DNA from: Myxococcales bacterium
GTDB taxonomy: Bacteria > Myxococcota > UBA727 > GCA-2721815
Direction: 5' to 3'
Assembly (NCBI GenBank): GCA_002721815.1
Contig: PBLQ01000051.1
Location: 1-62,780, forward strand
DNA: 62,780 bases
The notes under the pieces: model-generated
Database searches by the model: none
The model's input: the letters and a program-made list of their open reading frames with translations, nothing else
What the model was told of the DNA's origin: nothing
Translations under genes and position numbers: made by a program
Shown: positions 33,700 to 42,825 of the stretch, piece by piece
Numbering within the stretch: the stretch's first letter is position 1
Layout of the letters: each line of letters opens with the position of its first letter

Positions 33700-35373
33700 C
33701 TATTCGCTAAAAGAAACCCCAATAGATACCGTCAACAACCCACCTTCACCAGAGTGTTCGATTTGAAGGTTGGCAATGTCCTCGGTAGACGCATCATTGT
33801 TGGCGTAACTGATGTTGAAAGTTTTGGAGGCGCTCGGAGCGATGCTAACGCCTGGGTTGCTTCCAATGACGGAACTGCCATCCATGGAAACATCAAAATC
33901 GTCAGATACCGTGGTGGCCGTAGAGTCTGCGTCCCAGTCGATGTTGCTGATGACCACGGTGGCATCGCCGCTGTTGGTGACTGTAAAGCTTCCAGAGGCC
34001 ACCCATGTCGTGGTGTCCTCTTGGGTGCCAGTGGCCAGAAGACACACCCCAGAAAAACCGTCACATCGGTCGTCTGTATCGTAGTTGAGGATGCCAGAGA
34101 CACCTCCGAGAAGTTGGATTTCGTACACCTTGTCGCCAAGAATATTTGATTCTAAACGAAGAACCGAACCGGCAGGAATGGTGCCACTCCCAGCGACTGG
34201 GGCCCATGTCACTTCGATGGTGGCCTCATCATCACCACCAGCAGCGGCGTCAGTGGCCTCCAAAATGAAACCTTTACCGTGGCCAACCACATCGCAAGAA
34301 AGCGCTCCCTCGAGGACGGGGTCGCCGCCGGTGCAATCCCCGTCACAAGTGCCATCGCCGGAAAGATCGATGCAAGAAGTATTCACGCGTGCTTCAGCAG
34401 AGCCGCTGTTGGTCACCACGATGGTTTCCTCTTGGGTGCTGCCTTCGCCGGCGTTTAAGTTGAGGTATTCGGGGGTGAAGACCAGACCTTGTTTGGCACC
34501 GTAGCCCATCAATGGCACCTCTAAAGTGCCACCTTCCACTGCGTCGGTGAGGATTTTGAGAACGTCTGAATCCGCGCCCAGATTTGTCGGCGAGTATTTG
34601 ACTTTGATGGCCAACTGGTTGCTGCCATCGGTCACCAAAGCGCCGCAATCCTCAGTGCGACCCGCAGGAATGCGAAATGGCTCTTCACCGTCAATCTCTA
34701 CGATGCTGCCATTAAATTCTGTTTGCATGACACCGAATTCGGTAGAGCCCTGATCAATGGCAATGAGGTTGATGCCCAAGGTTTCGGTACCCTCATTAAT
34801 GATCAGAACTTCGAGGGTGAGACCTAACCGGTCCGCGATGGCTGCACCGGTTTCGTCAATGGTGACCGCGCCAAAGTCCACCTCGGAGCAAGGGGTTTCC
34901 ACAGTGTCATCGGAACGAGAAGCACATCCGACAGTTGCCAGAGCGACTTGACCATCAGTGGGGATGCCGGTGAGTGAAGCGTAGAGCATCCCTTCGTCAG
35001 TGGGGATATCGGTGGTCAATTGAACCGTGCCGCTTTCGCGGTTACCCGCTGAGCCAGAGGCCACATATTTCACCAACAGTTTTTCACTGCGGCCAAGGGC
35101 CACCTCTTTGGGAGGAATGAGGATGCTGAAATCACCATTTGCATCGGTAATCTCTGCTGCCGATACTTCAAAATCGGACTGGCCTGTGTTGACCACTGAG
35201 AGTTCCGCTTGGCATTCGGTGCCGGCTGGTACAGGGCCGAAGTCAAAGTGAGCGGGTTCGATCAAGCCTGCAGGCGCCAAGTTGCCTAGATCATCGCCAC
35301 AATCACAGGCAGCCATTGGAAAGACAAGAAGCAGAACGAAAAGGGCCAAGCGGGTCGTGGACAAACAGAACAT
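33700..35373 (-). CDS. Lipoprotein with repeated ASH/choice-of-anchor D-like domains
   Basis: This 557-residue protein starts at MFCLSTTRLAL (ATG, with GGAGG nine bases upstream); the in-frame extension upstream is not needed. The signal peptide ends in lipobox MAAC (Cys about 23). Three or four modules of about 100 residues follow, each with 'FGPV..G......V.NTG...' strands (FDFGPVPAGTECQAELSVVN, VVTNSGSAEARV, FTVTNSGDATVVI), which is typical of ASH/choice-of-anchor D Ig-like domains in secreted bacterial proteins. It probably has a binding or structural role on the cell surface. It lies between the EI24 membrane protein gene (58-base gap) and the nuclease gene (8-base gap). Confidence 0.83.
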   Translation of the reverse strand: MFCLSTTRLALFVLLLVFPMAACDCGDDLGNLAPAGLIEPAHFDFGPVPAGTECQAELSVVNTGQSDFEVSAAEITDANGDFSILIPPKEVALGRSEKLLVKYVASGSAGNRESGTVQLTTDIPTDEGMLYASLTGIPTDGQVALATVGCASRSDDTVETPCSEVDFGAVTIDETGAAIADRLGLTLEVLIINEGTETLGINLIAIDQGSTEFGVMQTEFNGSIVEIDGEEPFRIPAGRTEDCGALVTDGSNQLAIKVKYSPTNLGADSDVLKILTDAVEGGTLEVPLMGYGAKQGLVFTPEYLNLNAGEGSTQEETIVVTNSGSAEARVNTSCIDLSGDGTCDGDCTGGDPVLEGALSCDVVGHGKGFILEATDAAAGGDDEATIEVTWAPVAGSGTIPAGSVLRLESNILGDKVYEIQLLGGVSGILNYDTDDRCDGFSGVCLLATGTQEDTTTWVASGSFTVTNSGDATVVISNIDWDADSTATTVSDDFDVSMDGSSVIGSNPGVSIAPSASKTFNISYANNDASTEDIANLQIEHSGEGGLLTVSIGVSFSE

Positions 35374-35431
35374 GGTTGAAAACCTCCAAAAATAGGGTCG
35401 GTACAAATAGCCCTTAGCAGGCTCAATGCCC

Positions 35432-36199
35432 TCATTCAACGCCTTGCAGCTCTGGTCCGCCGCGGTCGGCCAAGATCAGCGCGGCGGCTGTTACATTAAT
35501 TAAGATGAAAAAAACGTTGATCAGGGGAAAACAAAGCAGCAAAGCCGCCAGGGACCGATAACCACGCGTTAGGGGGCCCAGTTGCTCAATCGCGGCCTTG
35601 AGCCGTTTTGGTGCCACCACAGGGCGGGGACCTGCCATGAGCAACAAACCAAAATTATCCATCCCGGCAAAATGACGATTGACCAGAAACTCTACGCCTA
35701 CGGATGCCAATGGCCCACCCGGAATAAAAATCAAAGCAAGGCCAGAAAGTATTTTGATGGGGAGCTGGTAAAAGGCCAACAGCAGGCCTCCCAAAATACC
35801 GGCACCTAAGTTACGCCAGAAGGTTGGGTGCCAAATGGGTGTGGTATCGAAAGCTTCACCTCGACGGATAAAATAGACCTTTTCTGCATACATGCCCAAC
35901 AGTGGGGTCAGCAGGGCACGAAGCAATGGCACGAACATGAGATAGACGAGGGCTAAGGCCACAAAAATTCCAAAGAGTCCCACGCTCCAGCTCACGAGTC
36001 CCCACCAAAACCCCTCTTTTTGACCAATCCAAGCGTCGATCCAATGAAAAAATTCAATGCCCGCCCAAAACAGCCCACCACAGATGCCCACGGCACCCAG
36101 AAGTGGCAGCATAAAGGCCCACCACAACTTCAAAAAGTGGGCGCGTAAGAAAGAAAGACTGAGACTGAAATAGCCGCGGGCCGTGGCCGGTTTATCCAT
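35432..36199 (-). CDS. EI24/CysZ-like integral membrane protein
   Basis: This 255-residue protein has four or more hydrophobic segments (about 22-45, 65-95, 130-165 and 215-245) in the arrangement of the EI24 (CysZ) family. Motifs include GYFSLSLSFLRAH at the N-terminus and NRHFAGMDNFGLLL in the centre. In enterobacteria CysZ imports sulfate; other family members have no known role, and no cysteine-biosynthesis gene is near here, so sulfate transport is only one option. The ATG has GAGGT upstream. It is the first gene of a likely three-gene run with the ASH-repeat lipoprotein and the nuclease, and is divergent from pyk. Confidence 0.8.
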   Translation of the reverse strand: MDKPATARGYFSLSLSFLRAHFLKLWWAFMLPLLGAVGICGGLFWAGIEFFHWIDAWIGQKEGFWWGLVSWSVGLFGIFVALALVYLMFVPLLRALLTPLLGMYAEKVYFIRRGEAFDTTPIWHPTFWRNLGAGILGGLLLAFYQLPIKILSGLALIFIPGGPLASVGVEFLVNRHFAGMDNFGLLLMAGPRPVVAPKRLKAAIEQLGPLTRGYRSLAALLLCFPLINVFFILINVTAAALILADRGGPELQGVE

Positions 36200-36293
36200 A
36201 AAGAGACCTCTGTTTGAGTTGTGAAAGATTTAATTCAAAAACAGCTCGTGTAAAAGGGGGTAAAGTCATGATACTGCTCGATTTGGAGATAAT

Positions 36294-37748
36294 ATGCGAA
36301 GAACCAAGATCATTTGTACCATCGGCCCTGCCAGCGATTCAAAAGAGCAGATTAAGGCGCTGGCCACTGCGGGCATGAACGTGGCCCGCCTCAATTTTTC
36401 CCACGGGGACCATGATTACCATCGTAAGATCGCAGCCCGTATTCGAGAGGTGGCCGAAGAAATGGGTTTGCCTTTGGCGATTTTACAGGATTTACAGGGC
36501 CCTAAAATTCGCTCCGGTCGCATGAAAGACGGAGGGGTCGATCTAATAGACGGCCGTCGCGTTACCATTACCACCGAAGATGTCATCGGAACCGCCGACA
36601 TGTTTTCCACCACCTATAAAAATCTGCCTCAAGATCTGTCCTCTGGCGATGTGGTGCTGTTGGACGACGGCAAAATTCGGTTGTCCGTGCAATCCATCGA
36701 AGGTCTGAATGTACACTGCGAGGTGGAATGTGGGGGGCGCCTTACTGACCGAAAAGGCATGAACTTGCCCGGGGTGACCGTCTCCGAACCCTCGCTGACC
36801 GACAAAGATTTGGTCGACTTGAAATTCGGCATCGAATTAGGGGTTGACGCTGTGGCGTTGTCCTTTGTGCGTTCGGCGCGAGATATTCGTTTGCTCAGGC
36901 GTGAGTTGGTTTCTGCAAGCGTGCGCCCCGTCGTGATTGCCAAACTGGAAAAGCCCGAGGTGTTGGAACAATTTGAAGGTATTTTGGATGAAGCAGATGG
37001 CATTATGGTCGCTCGAGGTGACCTTGGCGTTGAGGTGCCGGCGGAGCGGGTGCCCATGCTTCAAAAAGAATGGGTCAAACGGGCCAACCATCGTGGCAAA
37101 ATCACCATTGTCGCAACACAAATGCTGGAGTCCATGATTCACAACGAACGACCCACCCGTGCTGAGGCCAGCGACGTGGCCAATGCCGTGTTAGACGGCT
37201 CAGATCTGGTGATGTTGTCGGGTGAAACGGCCACGGGCTCTTTTTCGGTGGAAGCGGCTTCCATGATGAACCGTATTATTTGTGATACGGAACAAAGCAG
37301 CCGGTATCCCTACGAAAATATCAGTCAGCGACTTGATTTGTTCAGTGCTCAGGCACACCAAAACGCATTGGCATTGGCCGCGGTAAGGGCCGCCAAAGAC
37401 TTGGGTGCCAAGGCCATTGTGGTCTACACCACCTCGGGCGCGACAGCGCAGCTGGTTTCGCAATATAGGCCTTCCGTGCCCATCGTCGCATTTGTGCCCA
37501 ATGCCACCCATCAAAACGCGCTTTCCTTTTCGTGGGGGGTTCAAAGCCGAATTTTACCTACAGAAAATCAAATGGAGGCCTTGCTCGAGCGCATTGATGA
37601 AGAATTGCAGCGGGCCGAATTGGTAGAGCGCAACGAAACCATTGTGTTGCTCACCAAAGTACCCCTGGATAAAGGGCAGCGCACGAACACCATGCTTTTG
37701 CACGTGGTGGGTCGGGTTCACCCCATTACACTCATCCCAAAAAGCTAA
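36294..37748 (+). CDS. pyk: Pyruvate kinase
   Basis: This is a 484-residue glycolytic enzyme making pyruvate and ATP from phosphoenolpyruvate and ADP. Signatures include MRRTKIICTIGPAS at the N-terminus, NFSHGDH, QDLQGPKIR, the catalytic IAKLEKPEVLEQF, MVARGDLGVE (metal site) and MLSGETA. The C-terminal allosteric domain is complete (VVYTTSGATAQLVS). Length and motifs are normal. The ATG has GGAG six bases upstream. A strong hairpin overlaps the stop codon, so the gene is probably a single transcript. Confidence 0.97.
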   Translation: MRRTKIICTIGPASDSKEQIKALATAGMNVARLNFSHGDHDYHRKIAARIREVAEEMGLPLAILQDLQGPKIRSGRMKDGGVDLIDGRRVTITTEDVIGTADMFSTTYKNLPQDLSSGDVVLLDDGKIRLSVQSIEGLNVHCEVECGGRLTDRKGMNLPGVTVSEPSLTDKDLVDLKFGIELGVDAVALSFVRSARDIRLLRRELVSASVRPVVIAKLEKPEVLEQFEGILDEADGIMVARGDLGVEVPAERVPMLQKEWVKRANHRGKITIVATQMLESMIHNERPTRAEASDVANAVLDGSDLVMLSGETATGSFSVEAASMMNRIICDTEQSSRYPYENISQRLDLFSAQAHQNALALAAVRAAKDLGAKAIVVYTTSGATAQLVSQYRPSVPIVAFVPNATHQNALSFSWGVQSRILPTENQMEALLERIDEELQRAELVERNETIVLLTKVPLDKGQRTNTMLLHVVGRVHPITLIPKS

Positions 37749-37781
37749 AACCCTGTTTTTTAGGGTTTTAGCCCCGTTTTT
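37744..37781 (+). terminator. Rho-independent terminator of pyk
   Basis: A perfect 11-bp stem, GCTAAAACCCT/AGGGTTTTAGC (37744-37772), has a T-rich seven-base loop and includes the pyk stop codon. CCCG and a run of five T follow. Confidence 0.8.
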
Positions 37782-37915
37782 GGGTGTCAGCATCCGGTTG
37801 ACGGATAAAACACCTGGGTTAGCCTCTGAGGCGTATTTTGTTGTTTTTCGTTTGAAGTCTTAGGGCTTTGTGAACGTCCATGAATAAAACGAGCCAACTG
37901 TTAAAGGAGAGCCAC

Positions 37916-38440
37916 ATGCGTTTGCCCATTATTCTTTCTGTTTTATCCTTCCTGTTCATGTCTGCTGCCAGTCATGCTGATTCCGTCAAAATCGGATACG
38001 TGGACTTACAACGCGCCATGATGGAAGTGGACGAAGGGGCAGAGGCCACCCGAAAACTGAAAGCGGACTTCACCAAGAAACAAAAAATCCTGGACCAAAA
38101 AAAGACGGACATTCAAACCCTTCAAAAAGAGCTGGAAAATCAAAGTTTGATGATGAAGGCGGAAGTAAAACAGCAAAAAGCGCAAGAATTGCAGCAGAAA
38201 ATGATGGAAGCGCAACAGCTTTACGTTGAACTGCAAACCGAGTTGAGCAACAGGCAAGTCAAAGTTCACGGCGGCATTCTGCAGAAGATGCAAACCATTT
38301 TGGAGTCCATGGGCAAAGAGTACAAGCTGTCCTTGATTATCGAAAAGACCGAAGGGTCTGTGCTCTATGCCAAGTCCGATATGGATTACACCAATGAATT
38401 GATTCGTCGATACAACGCTGCTTATGGCAAGAAAAAATAA
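37916..38440 (+). CDS. skp: Skp/OmpH-family periplasmic chaperone
   Basis: This 174-residue protein has a cleavable signal peptide (MRLPIILSVLSFLFMSAASHA) and begins DSVKIGYVDLQRAM, the OmpH family start. A long charged coiled coil (about 45-125) forms the tentacles of the trimeric chaperone, and the C-terminus ends near YTNELIRRYNAAYG. It would hold outer-membrane proteins in the periplasm on their way to the BAM complex. The ATG at 37916 has AAAGGAGA upstream and is preferred to the ATG 36 bases earlier. In many genomes bamA precedes this gene; here pyk does, and lpxD follows 15 bases later. Confidence 0.9.
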   Translation: MRLPIILSVLSFLFMSAASHADSVKIGYVDLQRAMMEVDEGAEATRKLKADFTKKQKILDQKKTDIQTLQKELENQSLMMKAEVKQQKAQELQQKMMEAQQLYVELQTELSNRQVKVHGGILQKMQTILESMGKEYKLSLIIEKTEGSVLYAKSDMDYTNELIRRYNAAYGKKK

Positions 38441-38455
38441 GTAAGGGCGGCAACC

Positions 38456-39514
38456 ATGCGCTTAAGTGATTTGGCGAAGGAACTGGAAGGGCGTTTGCTC
38501 GGTGACGGGGACCTCGAAGTTCACGCCATTAAAACCCTAGATGAGGCGAAGGCGGGAGACCTGAGTTTTCTCACCAATCCCAAGTACGCGGCTGCGGCAA
38601 AGGACTGTCAGGCCACGTGTATTTTGGTGACGGAAGCTTTTGCTGCCCATCATGCGCATGAAATGCCTTGTGCAGTGTTAGCGCTGGAAAACCCTTACTT
38701 GGCTTTTGCCAAGGTCTTGAACCTCTTTCACCCAGCGAAAAAAAGGGAAGTGGCCATCAGTGAGCGGGCTTTTGTTCACCCACAGGCGAAGATCGGCGAA
38801 GGTGTGACCATCATGCCCATGGCCTACGTGGGGGAAGCCACCATCGGTCCAGGGTCTGTTATTTTTCCTTTTGCCTTTATCGACGATGACGTGGCAGTAG
38901 GAGAGCGGTGCAGCATTGGGGCCGGGAGTGCGTTGATGCCCGGGACGGTTCTCGGCGATGGCGTGGTGCTGAACCCTGGGGTCATCCTCGGTGGCGAAGG
39001 TTTTGGCTTTGCGCCTGATGGGTCTGCGAACGTCAAGGTGCCCCAAGTGGGCGGGGTGCAAATTGGCGATGGCGTTGAAATGGGCGCTAATGCTTGTGCC
39101 GATCGAGGGGCCATCAAAGACACCGTGGTGGGTCAGGGCACCAAAATAGATAATCTGGTGCAACTAGGCCATGGGGTTCATTTAGGCAAAAATAATGTTC
39201 TGGTGGCGCAGGTGGGCGTCGCTGGCTCAACTGTTACCGGTGACGGGGTTGTGGTCGCTGGGCAAAGCGGTATTGCAGGGCATCTCAAGATTGGTGATAA
39301 CGTCCGTATTGGGGCCAAATCCGCCGTGACCGGCAATGTCAGAGATAACCAAGCGGTAACCGGTTCTCCCCATATGCCACACATGGATTATCTGCGAAGT
39401 AGCAATCATATTAAAAAATTAGATTCTTATGCGAAACGTCTGCGAGCAGCCGAGAAGCAAATCGCAGCTTTGCAACAACAAATTCAAGAGCAACAAAACG
39501 CTCAGTCTGTCTAA
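38456..39514 (+). CDS. lpxD: UDP-3-O-acylglucosamine N-acyltransferase
   Basis: LpxD adds the second acyl chain to UDP-3-O-acylglucosamine in lipid A synthesis. The 352-residue protein has the N-terminal uridine-binding domain (GDLSFLTNPKYA), a left-handed beta-helix of hexapeptide repeats (IGEGVTIMPMAYVG and so on), the catalytic stretch with His in QLGHGVHLGKNN, and a C-terminal helical tail (QIAALQQQIQEQ). Length is as expected. It lies in the run skp-lpxD-fabZ-lpxA-lpxI with gaps of about 15 bases or less. Confidence 0.96.
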   Translation: MRLSDLAKELEGRLLGDGDLEVHAIKTLDEAKAGDLSFLTNPKYAAAAKDCQATCILVTEAFAAHHAHEMPCAVLALENPYLAFAKVLNLFHPAKKREVAISERAFVHPQAKIGEGVTIMPMAYVGEATIGPGSVIFPFAFIDDDVAVGERCSIGAGSALMPGTVLGDGVVLNPGVILGGEGFGFAPDGSANVKVPQVGGVQIGDGVEMGANACADRGAIKDTVVGQGTKIDNLVQLGHGVHLGKNNVLVAQVGVAGSTVTGDGVVVAGQSGIAGHLKIGDNVRIGAKSAVTGNVRDNQAVTGSPHMPHMDYLRSSNHIKKLDSYAKRLRAAEKQIAALQQQIQEQQNAQSV

Positions 39515-39526
39515 GCAGGAGATATT

Positions 39527-40003
39527 ATGTCCGGTGTCGAAGTTGACCTTCCAGAATTTCAGTTACCCATTTTAAATGAAACCATTAAGAGTATCTTGCC
39601 GCATCGGTATCCATTTTTACTGGTGGACCGCGTGGTGGAACTCGACCGCGGTCAGAAAATTCTTGCCTATAAAAATGTGACGGCGAATGAAGAATACTTC
39701 AATGGCCATTTCCCCCACCATGCGGTGATGCCCGGTGTTTTACAGCTCGAAGCATTGGCCCAAGCGGCGGCACTCTTGATTTTTTATTCATCGATGCAAG
39801 ATGCGAGCACAAAAATCGCTTATTTAATGAGCATGGAAAATGTGAAGTTTCGTCGATTGGTGGTCCCTGGAGACAAGCTTGAGCTTCACGTGGAGGTTTT
39901 GAAATTGAAACGAGGCCTGTGCAAGGTGAAGGCGCAAGCCACTGTTGATGGCGAGCGTGCCAGCGAAGCCGTTATCACTGCCGCCATTCGAGATAGGGAG
40001 TAA
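39527..40003 (+). CDS. fabZ: 3-hydroxyacyl-ACP dehydratase FabZ
   Basis: FabZ dehydrates 3-hydroxyacyl-ACP in fatty acid synthesis and so competes with LpxA for 3-hydroxyacyl-ACP. This 158-residue hot-dog protein has ILPHRYPFLLVDRV, the catalytic His in FNGHFPHHAVMPGV and the catalytic Glu in LQLEALAQAA. The ATG follows AGGAGATATT. It lies between lpxD and lpxA, the classic arrangement. Confidence 0.97.
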   Translation: MSGVEVDLPEFQLPILNETIKSILPHRYPFLLVDRVVELDRGQKILAYKNVTANEEYFNGHFPHHAVMPGVLQLEALAQAAALLIFYSSMQDASTKIAYLMSMENVKFRRLVVPGDKLELHVEVLKLKRGLCKVKAQATVDGERASEAVITAAIRDRE

Positions 40004-40007
40004 GGTT

Positions 40008-40817
40008 ATGCCAATCCATTCCAGCGCTGTAATTGATGAGACCACTGGGCCTGAAGGCGAAACCTTGAAGCCACAAATTGGTGAGAACGTGACCATTGGG
40101 CCGTTTGTGTATGTGGGCCCACACGTCGTTATTGAAGACGACGTTATTCTCGAGCCCCATGCGCGCATTGCGGGGCGTACCCGACTTAAAAAAGGCGTTC
40201 ATGTTCATTCTTTTGCGGCCGTGGGTGGGGACCCTCAAGATCTCAAATATCACGGAGAACCCGGACGACTGGTGGTGGGTGAAAACACCGTCATTCGTGA
40301 AGGGGCCACATTGCATATCGGTACCGAAGGTGGCGGCATGGAAACCCAAGTGGGTGCCCGTTGTCTGCTGATGGCGTATTCTCACATTGCACATGACTGT
40401 GTTATTGGTAACGAAGTGATTCTCGCCAATGGTGCCACCCTCGCAGGGCATGTCCAGGTGGGCAGCAACGCCATTATCGGTGGGCTCTCTGCTGTGCACC
40501 AATTCAGCCGCATCGGTGCCCATGCGTTCGTCTCAGGCGGCGCTATGGTCACCAGCGACATTTTACCGTATTGTACGGCACAAGGCGATCGCGCTTCGCT
40601 GGTGGGTCTGAATACCGAAGGGCTTCGGCGAAGGGGTTTTAGCAGCGAAGAGATTCAGGTTCTAAAAAGGGCTTATCGGACACTCTTCCGTAATGGGCTG
40701 CCACTTCAAGAGGCCTTAGAACAGCTAGAACGAGAAGAGTCCTTCTCCGCCGTGGGCGAATTGATAGCTTTTGCTCGGAAAAGCCACCGTGGTTTGGCGC
40801 GTCCCAGGGCGCAGTAA
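40008..40817 (+). CDS. lpxA: UDP-N-acetylglucosamine O-acyltransferase
   Basis: LpxA catalyses the first step of lipid A synthesis, moving a 3-hydroxyacyl chain from ACP to UDP-GlcNAc. The 269-residue protein has hexapeptide repeats (IGENVTIGPFVYVGPHV), the active-site region with HIAHDCVIGNEVILAN (His general base), SAVHQFSRIGAHAFVSGG and the helical C-terminus (LNTEGLRRRGFS). The ATG at 40008 follows GGGAGTAAGG; the frame open further upstream overlaps fabZ and is not used. Confidence 0.96.
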   Translation: MPIHSSAVIDETTGPEGETLKPQIGENVTIGPFVYVGPHVVIEDDVILEPHARIAGRTRLKKGVHVHSFAAVGGDPQDLKYHGEPGRLVVGENTVIREGATLHIGTEGGGMETQVGARCLLMAYSHIAHDCVIGNEVILANGATLAGHVQVGSNAIIGGLSAVHQFSRIGAHAFVSGGAMVTSDILPYCTAQGDRASLVGLNTEGLRRRGFSSEEIQVLKRAYRTLFRNGLPLQEALEQLEREESFSAVGELIAFARKSHRGLARPRAQ

Positions 40818-40820
40818 ACC

Positions 40821-41708
40821 ATGGGAGAAGAACGGTTTCACCAGGCACATGATGCCCCATTAGGGATTGTCGCCGGAAATGGCGCTTTGCCGCAGATGGT
40901 TCTCGAAGGTGCCCGAGATGCAGGCCGAAATATTGTCATGGCTGGATTGCGTGGCGAAGTGGAGCAGGGGTTGCTTGCTCGGGCGAATGCCGGGCAGGAA
41001 TTTGCTTTGGGCTCGCTGGGGGCCATTACCCAGTACCTGACCGCGCAGGGTTGTCGCGAGGTTATTTTTATCGGCGGGGTGAGCAAGGCTCGATTGTTTA
41101 ACCATCTCAAATTAGACCGAGGGGCTTTGAAAGTGCTTTGGCGGTTGCGTTCTTTTCAGGACGACCACGGTTTACGCATTATTGCGGGATTATTCGAAGA
41201 AGCAGGTCTTCAGGTTTTGGACGCGCGGCTTTATTTGCAAAATGCGACCATCCCTGAGGGAGTCATGACGCAAAAAATAAAACCCACACGTCAACAAAAA
41301 CAAGATATTCAATTTGGTTTTGAGTTGTTGCGACACTTGAGCCCCATGGACGTGGGCCAAACATTGGTGGTACGGGGTGGCGTGATCTTGGCGGTTGAGG
41401 CCATTGAAGGAACCAATGCTTGTATTCAACGCGCCGGCGAACTGGGCAGTCACGGCAAGCATCCTCTGGGTGCAAACGGTTTGGTGGTGATCAAAGGCAC
41501 AAAAGATGGGCAAGATACCCGTTTGGATTTGCCCACCATCGGTCCCAAAACCATTGAGGTGGCCAGCGAGGCGCAGGTGAAGGTTATCGCTGTAGAGGCG
41601 GAGCGTACGTTGCTCGTGAAGGCTGAAAAGACCCTGCGGATGTGCGAAGACGCAGGGATTGCTTTGGTGGGTGTGCGAATCGTGCGGGAGAGCGAGACCC
41701 ATGGCTAG
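40821..41708 (+). CDS. lpxI: LpxI-type UDP-2,3-diacylglucosamine pyrophosphatase
   Basis: LpxI cleaves UDP-2,3-diacylglucosamine to lipid X and UMP, replacing LpxH in many alpha- and deltaproteobacteria. The 295-residue protein has the LpxI (DUF1009) features: GIVAGNGALPQMV at the N-terminus, FIGGVSKARLF, DDHGLRIIAGLFEEAG and the C-terminal domain with IEGTNACIQRAGEL, DLPTIGPKTIE and KTLRMCEDAGIALVGV. It starts three bases after lpxA. No lpxH is visible in the window. Its product feeds LpxB, encoded 23 kb away here instead of adjacent. Confidence 0.93.
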   Translation: MGEERFHQAHDAPLGIVAGNGALPQMVLEGARDAGRNIVMAGLRGEVEQGLLARANAGQEFALGSLGAITQYLTAQGCREVIFIGGVSKARLFNHLKLDRGALKVLWRLRSFQDDHGLRIIAGLFEEAGLQVLDARLYLQNATIPEGVMTQKIKPTRQQKQDIQFGFELLRHLSPMDVGQTLVVRGGVILAVEAIEGTNACIQRAGELGSHGKHPLGANGLVVIKGTKDGQDTRLDLPTIGPKTIEVASEAQVKVIAVEAERTLLVKAEKTLRMCEDAGIALVGVRIVRESETHG

Positions 41709-42825
41709 TCCTGGTGGCGATATCGCTGTAATCGGGGGTGGCGTCGCTGGTTTGGCGGTCGCATACCATCTGGGTTTACAAGGCATTCGCGCGACCGTCT
41801 TTGAACAAGAAGCCTCTTTTGATATCCATTCGTCCGGACGAAATGCCAGTATTTTTCGACATATTGAGGGCGACCCGCTCATCGCCGACTTAGCGCGTCG
41901 AAGTCAGTTTTATTTGAGTCAGCTGTGTGAAGAAGAATCGCAATGGTTAAAAAGAACCGGCGCCACCTATGTGGCGGCTGATAAAGAGGCGGTGGATGAA
42001 CTGTCGCGCATGGCTGATTGGGTTGACGAGCCTTGCGCTCTGGTTGGGGCCAGCGAATTACGTGAGGCTGGTTTCACCGAGGAAGTCCAATTTGGTTTGC
42101 ATGTTCCCAATGACGGTATTTTAGACAGTCATGCGATCCTCACCAGCCTCCGAGCTCAGGCCCGTTCCTTGGGAGCGACCATCCGTAACAACGTGATGGT
42201 CAACAAAATCGATCGTATGCCCTCAGGTCAGTTTCGACTTGAGTTGTCCACCGATGAAAAACTTGATGTTGCGCAGGTGGTGATATGCTCTGGTGCGTGG
42301 GCAGGCTTACACGGTGCGGCTCTGTCCATCGATTTGGATTTGGCCCCACTAAGGCGACATTTGGTGATCTTAGACGTACCAAAAGGTGCAGCGCCCAATG
42401 GGGTCTTTTGGCGGGTGGATGACCAGCCGTGCTATTTTCGACCCGAATCCGGCAAAGTACTTTTTTCACCTTGCGACGAAACCCTTTGGCCACCTGAAGC
42501 CCCTCAAAAAGACCCAGAGGCTTTAAATCTTGTGGTTGACGCCATTCAAAAAACCTTTCCGGGTTTCCAAGAAGCCCAGGTGGTGCGGTATTGGTCCGGG
42601 CTCAGAACGTTCGCTCCTGATCGAAAACCCATTTTGGGCCCCGACGAGCGCGTTCCAGGCCTGCATTGGTGTGCAGGCCTAGGTGGCCATGGCATGACCA
42701 TAGGTTGTGGTGCAGGGGAAGCCGTGGTGTCGGGAATCCTCGGTAAAACGAATGATATTCTGCGGTCGTATTCACCGCATCGTTTCGACAAGCGCCAAGC
42801 GAACGCGGCTCACGCATCCGTCTAG
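41701..42825 (+). CDS. FAD-dependent oxidoreductase of the DAO family (glycine/D-amino acid oxidase-like)
   Basis: This 374-residue flavoprotein has the N-terminal dinucleotide fold IAVIGGGVAGLAVAYHL (GxGxxG at about 12-17), an ATVFEQE acidic strand end and a C-terminal FAD segment (GLRTFAPDRKPILGPDE, GLGGHGMTIGCGAGE). This matches the DAO family, which oxidises amines and amino acids. The ATG at 41701 overlaps the lpxI stop by eight bases and is more plausible than the longer open frame. It may be translated with lpxI, but its role next to lipid A genes is not clear. Its stop overlaps that of the convergent kmo gene by four bases. Confidence 0.85.
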   Translation: MASPGGDIAVIGGGVAGLAVAYHLGLQGIRATVFEQEASFDIHSSGRNASIFRHIEGDPLIADLARRSQFYLSQLCEEESQWLKRTGATYVAADKEAVDELSRMADWVDEPCALVGASELREAGFTEEVQFGLHVPNDGILDSHAILTSLRAQARSLGATIRNNVMVNKIDRMPSGQFRLELSTDEKLDVAQVVICSGAWAGLHGAALSIDLDLAPLRRHLVILDVPKGAAPNGVFWRVDDQPCYFRPESGKVLFSPCDETLWPPEAPQKDPEALNLVVDAIQKTFPGFQEAQVVRYWSGLRTFAPDRKPILGPDERVPGLHWCAGLGGHGMTIGCGAGEAVVSGILGKTNDILRSYSPHRFDKRQANAAHASV

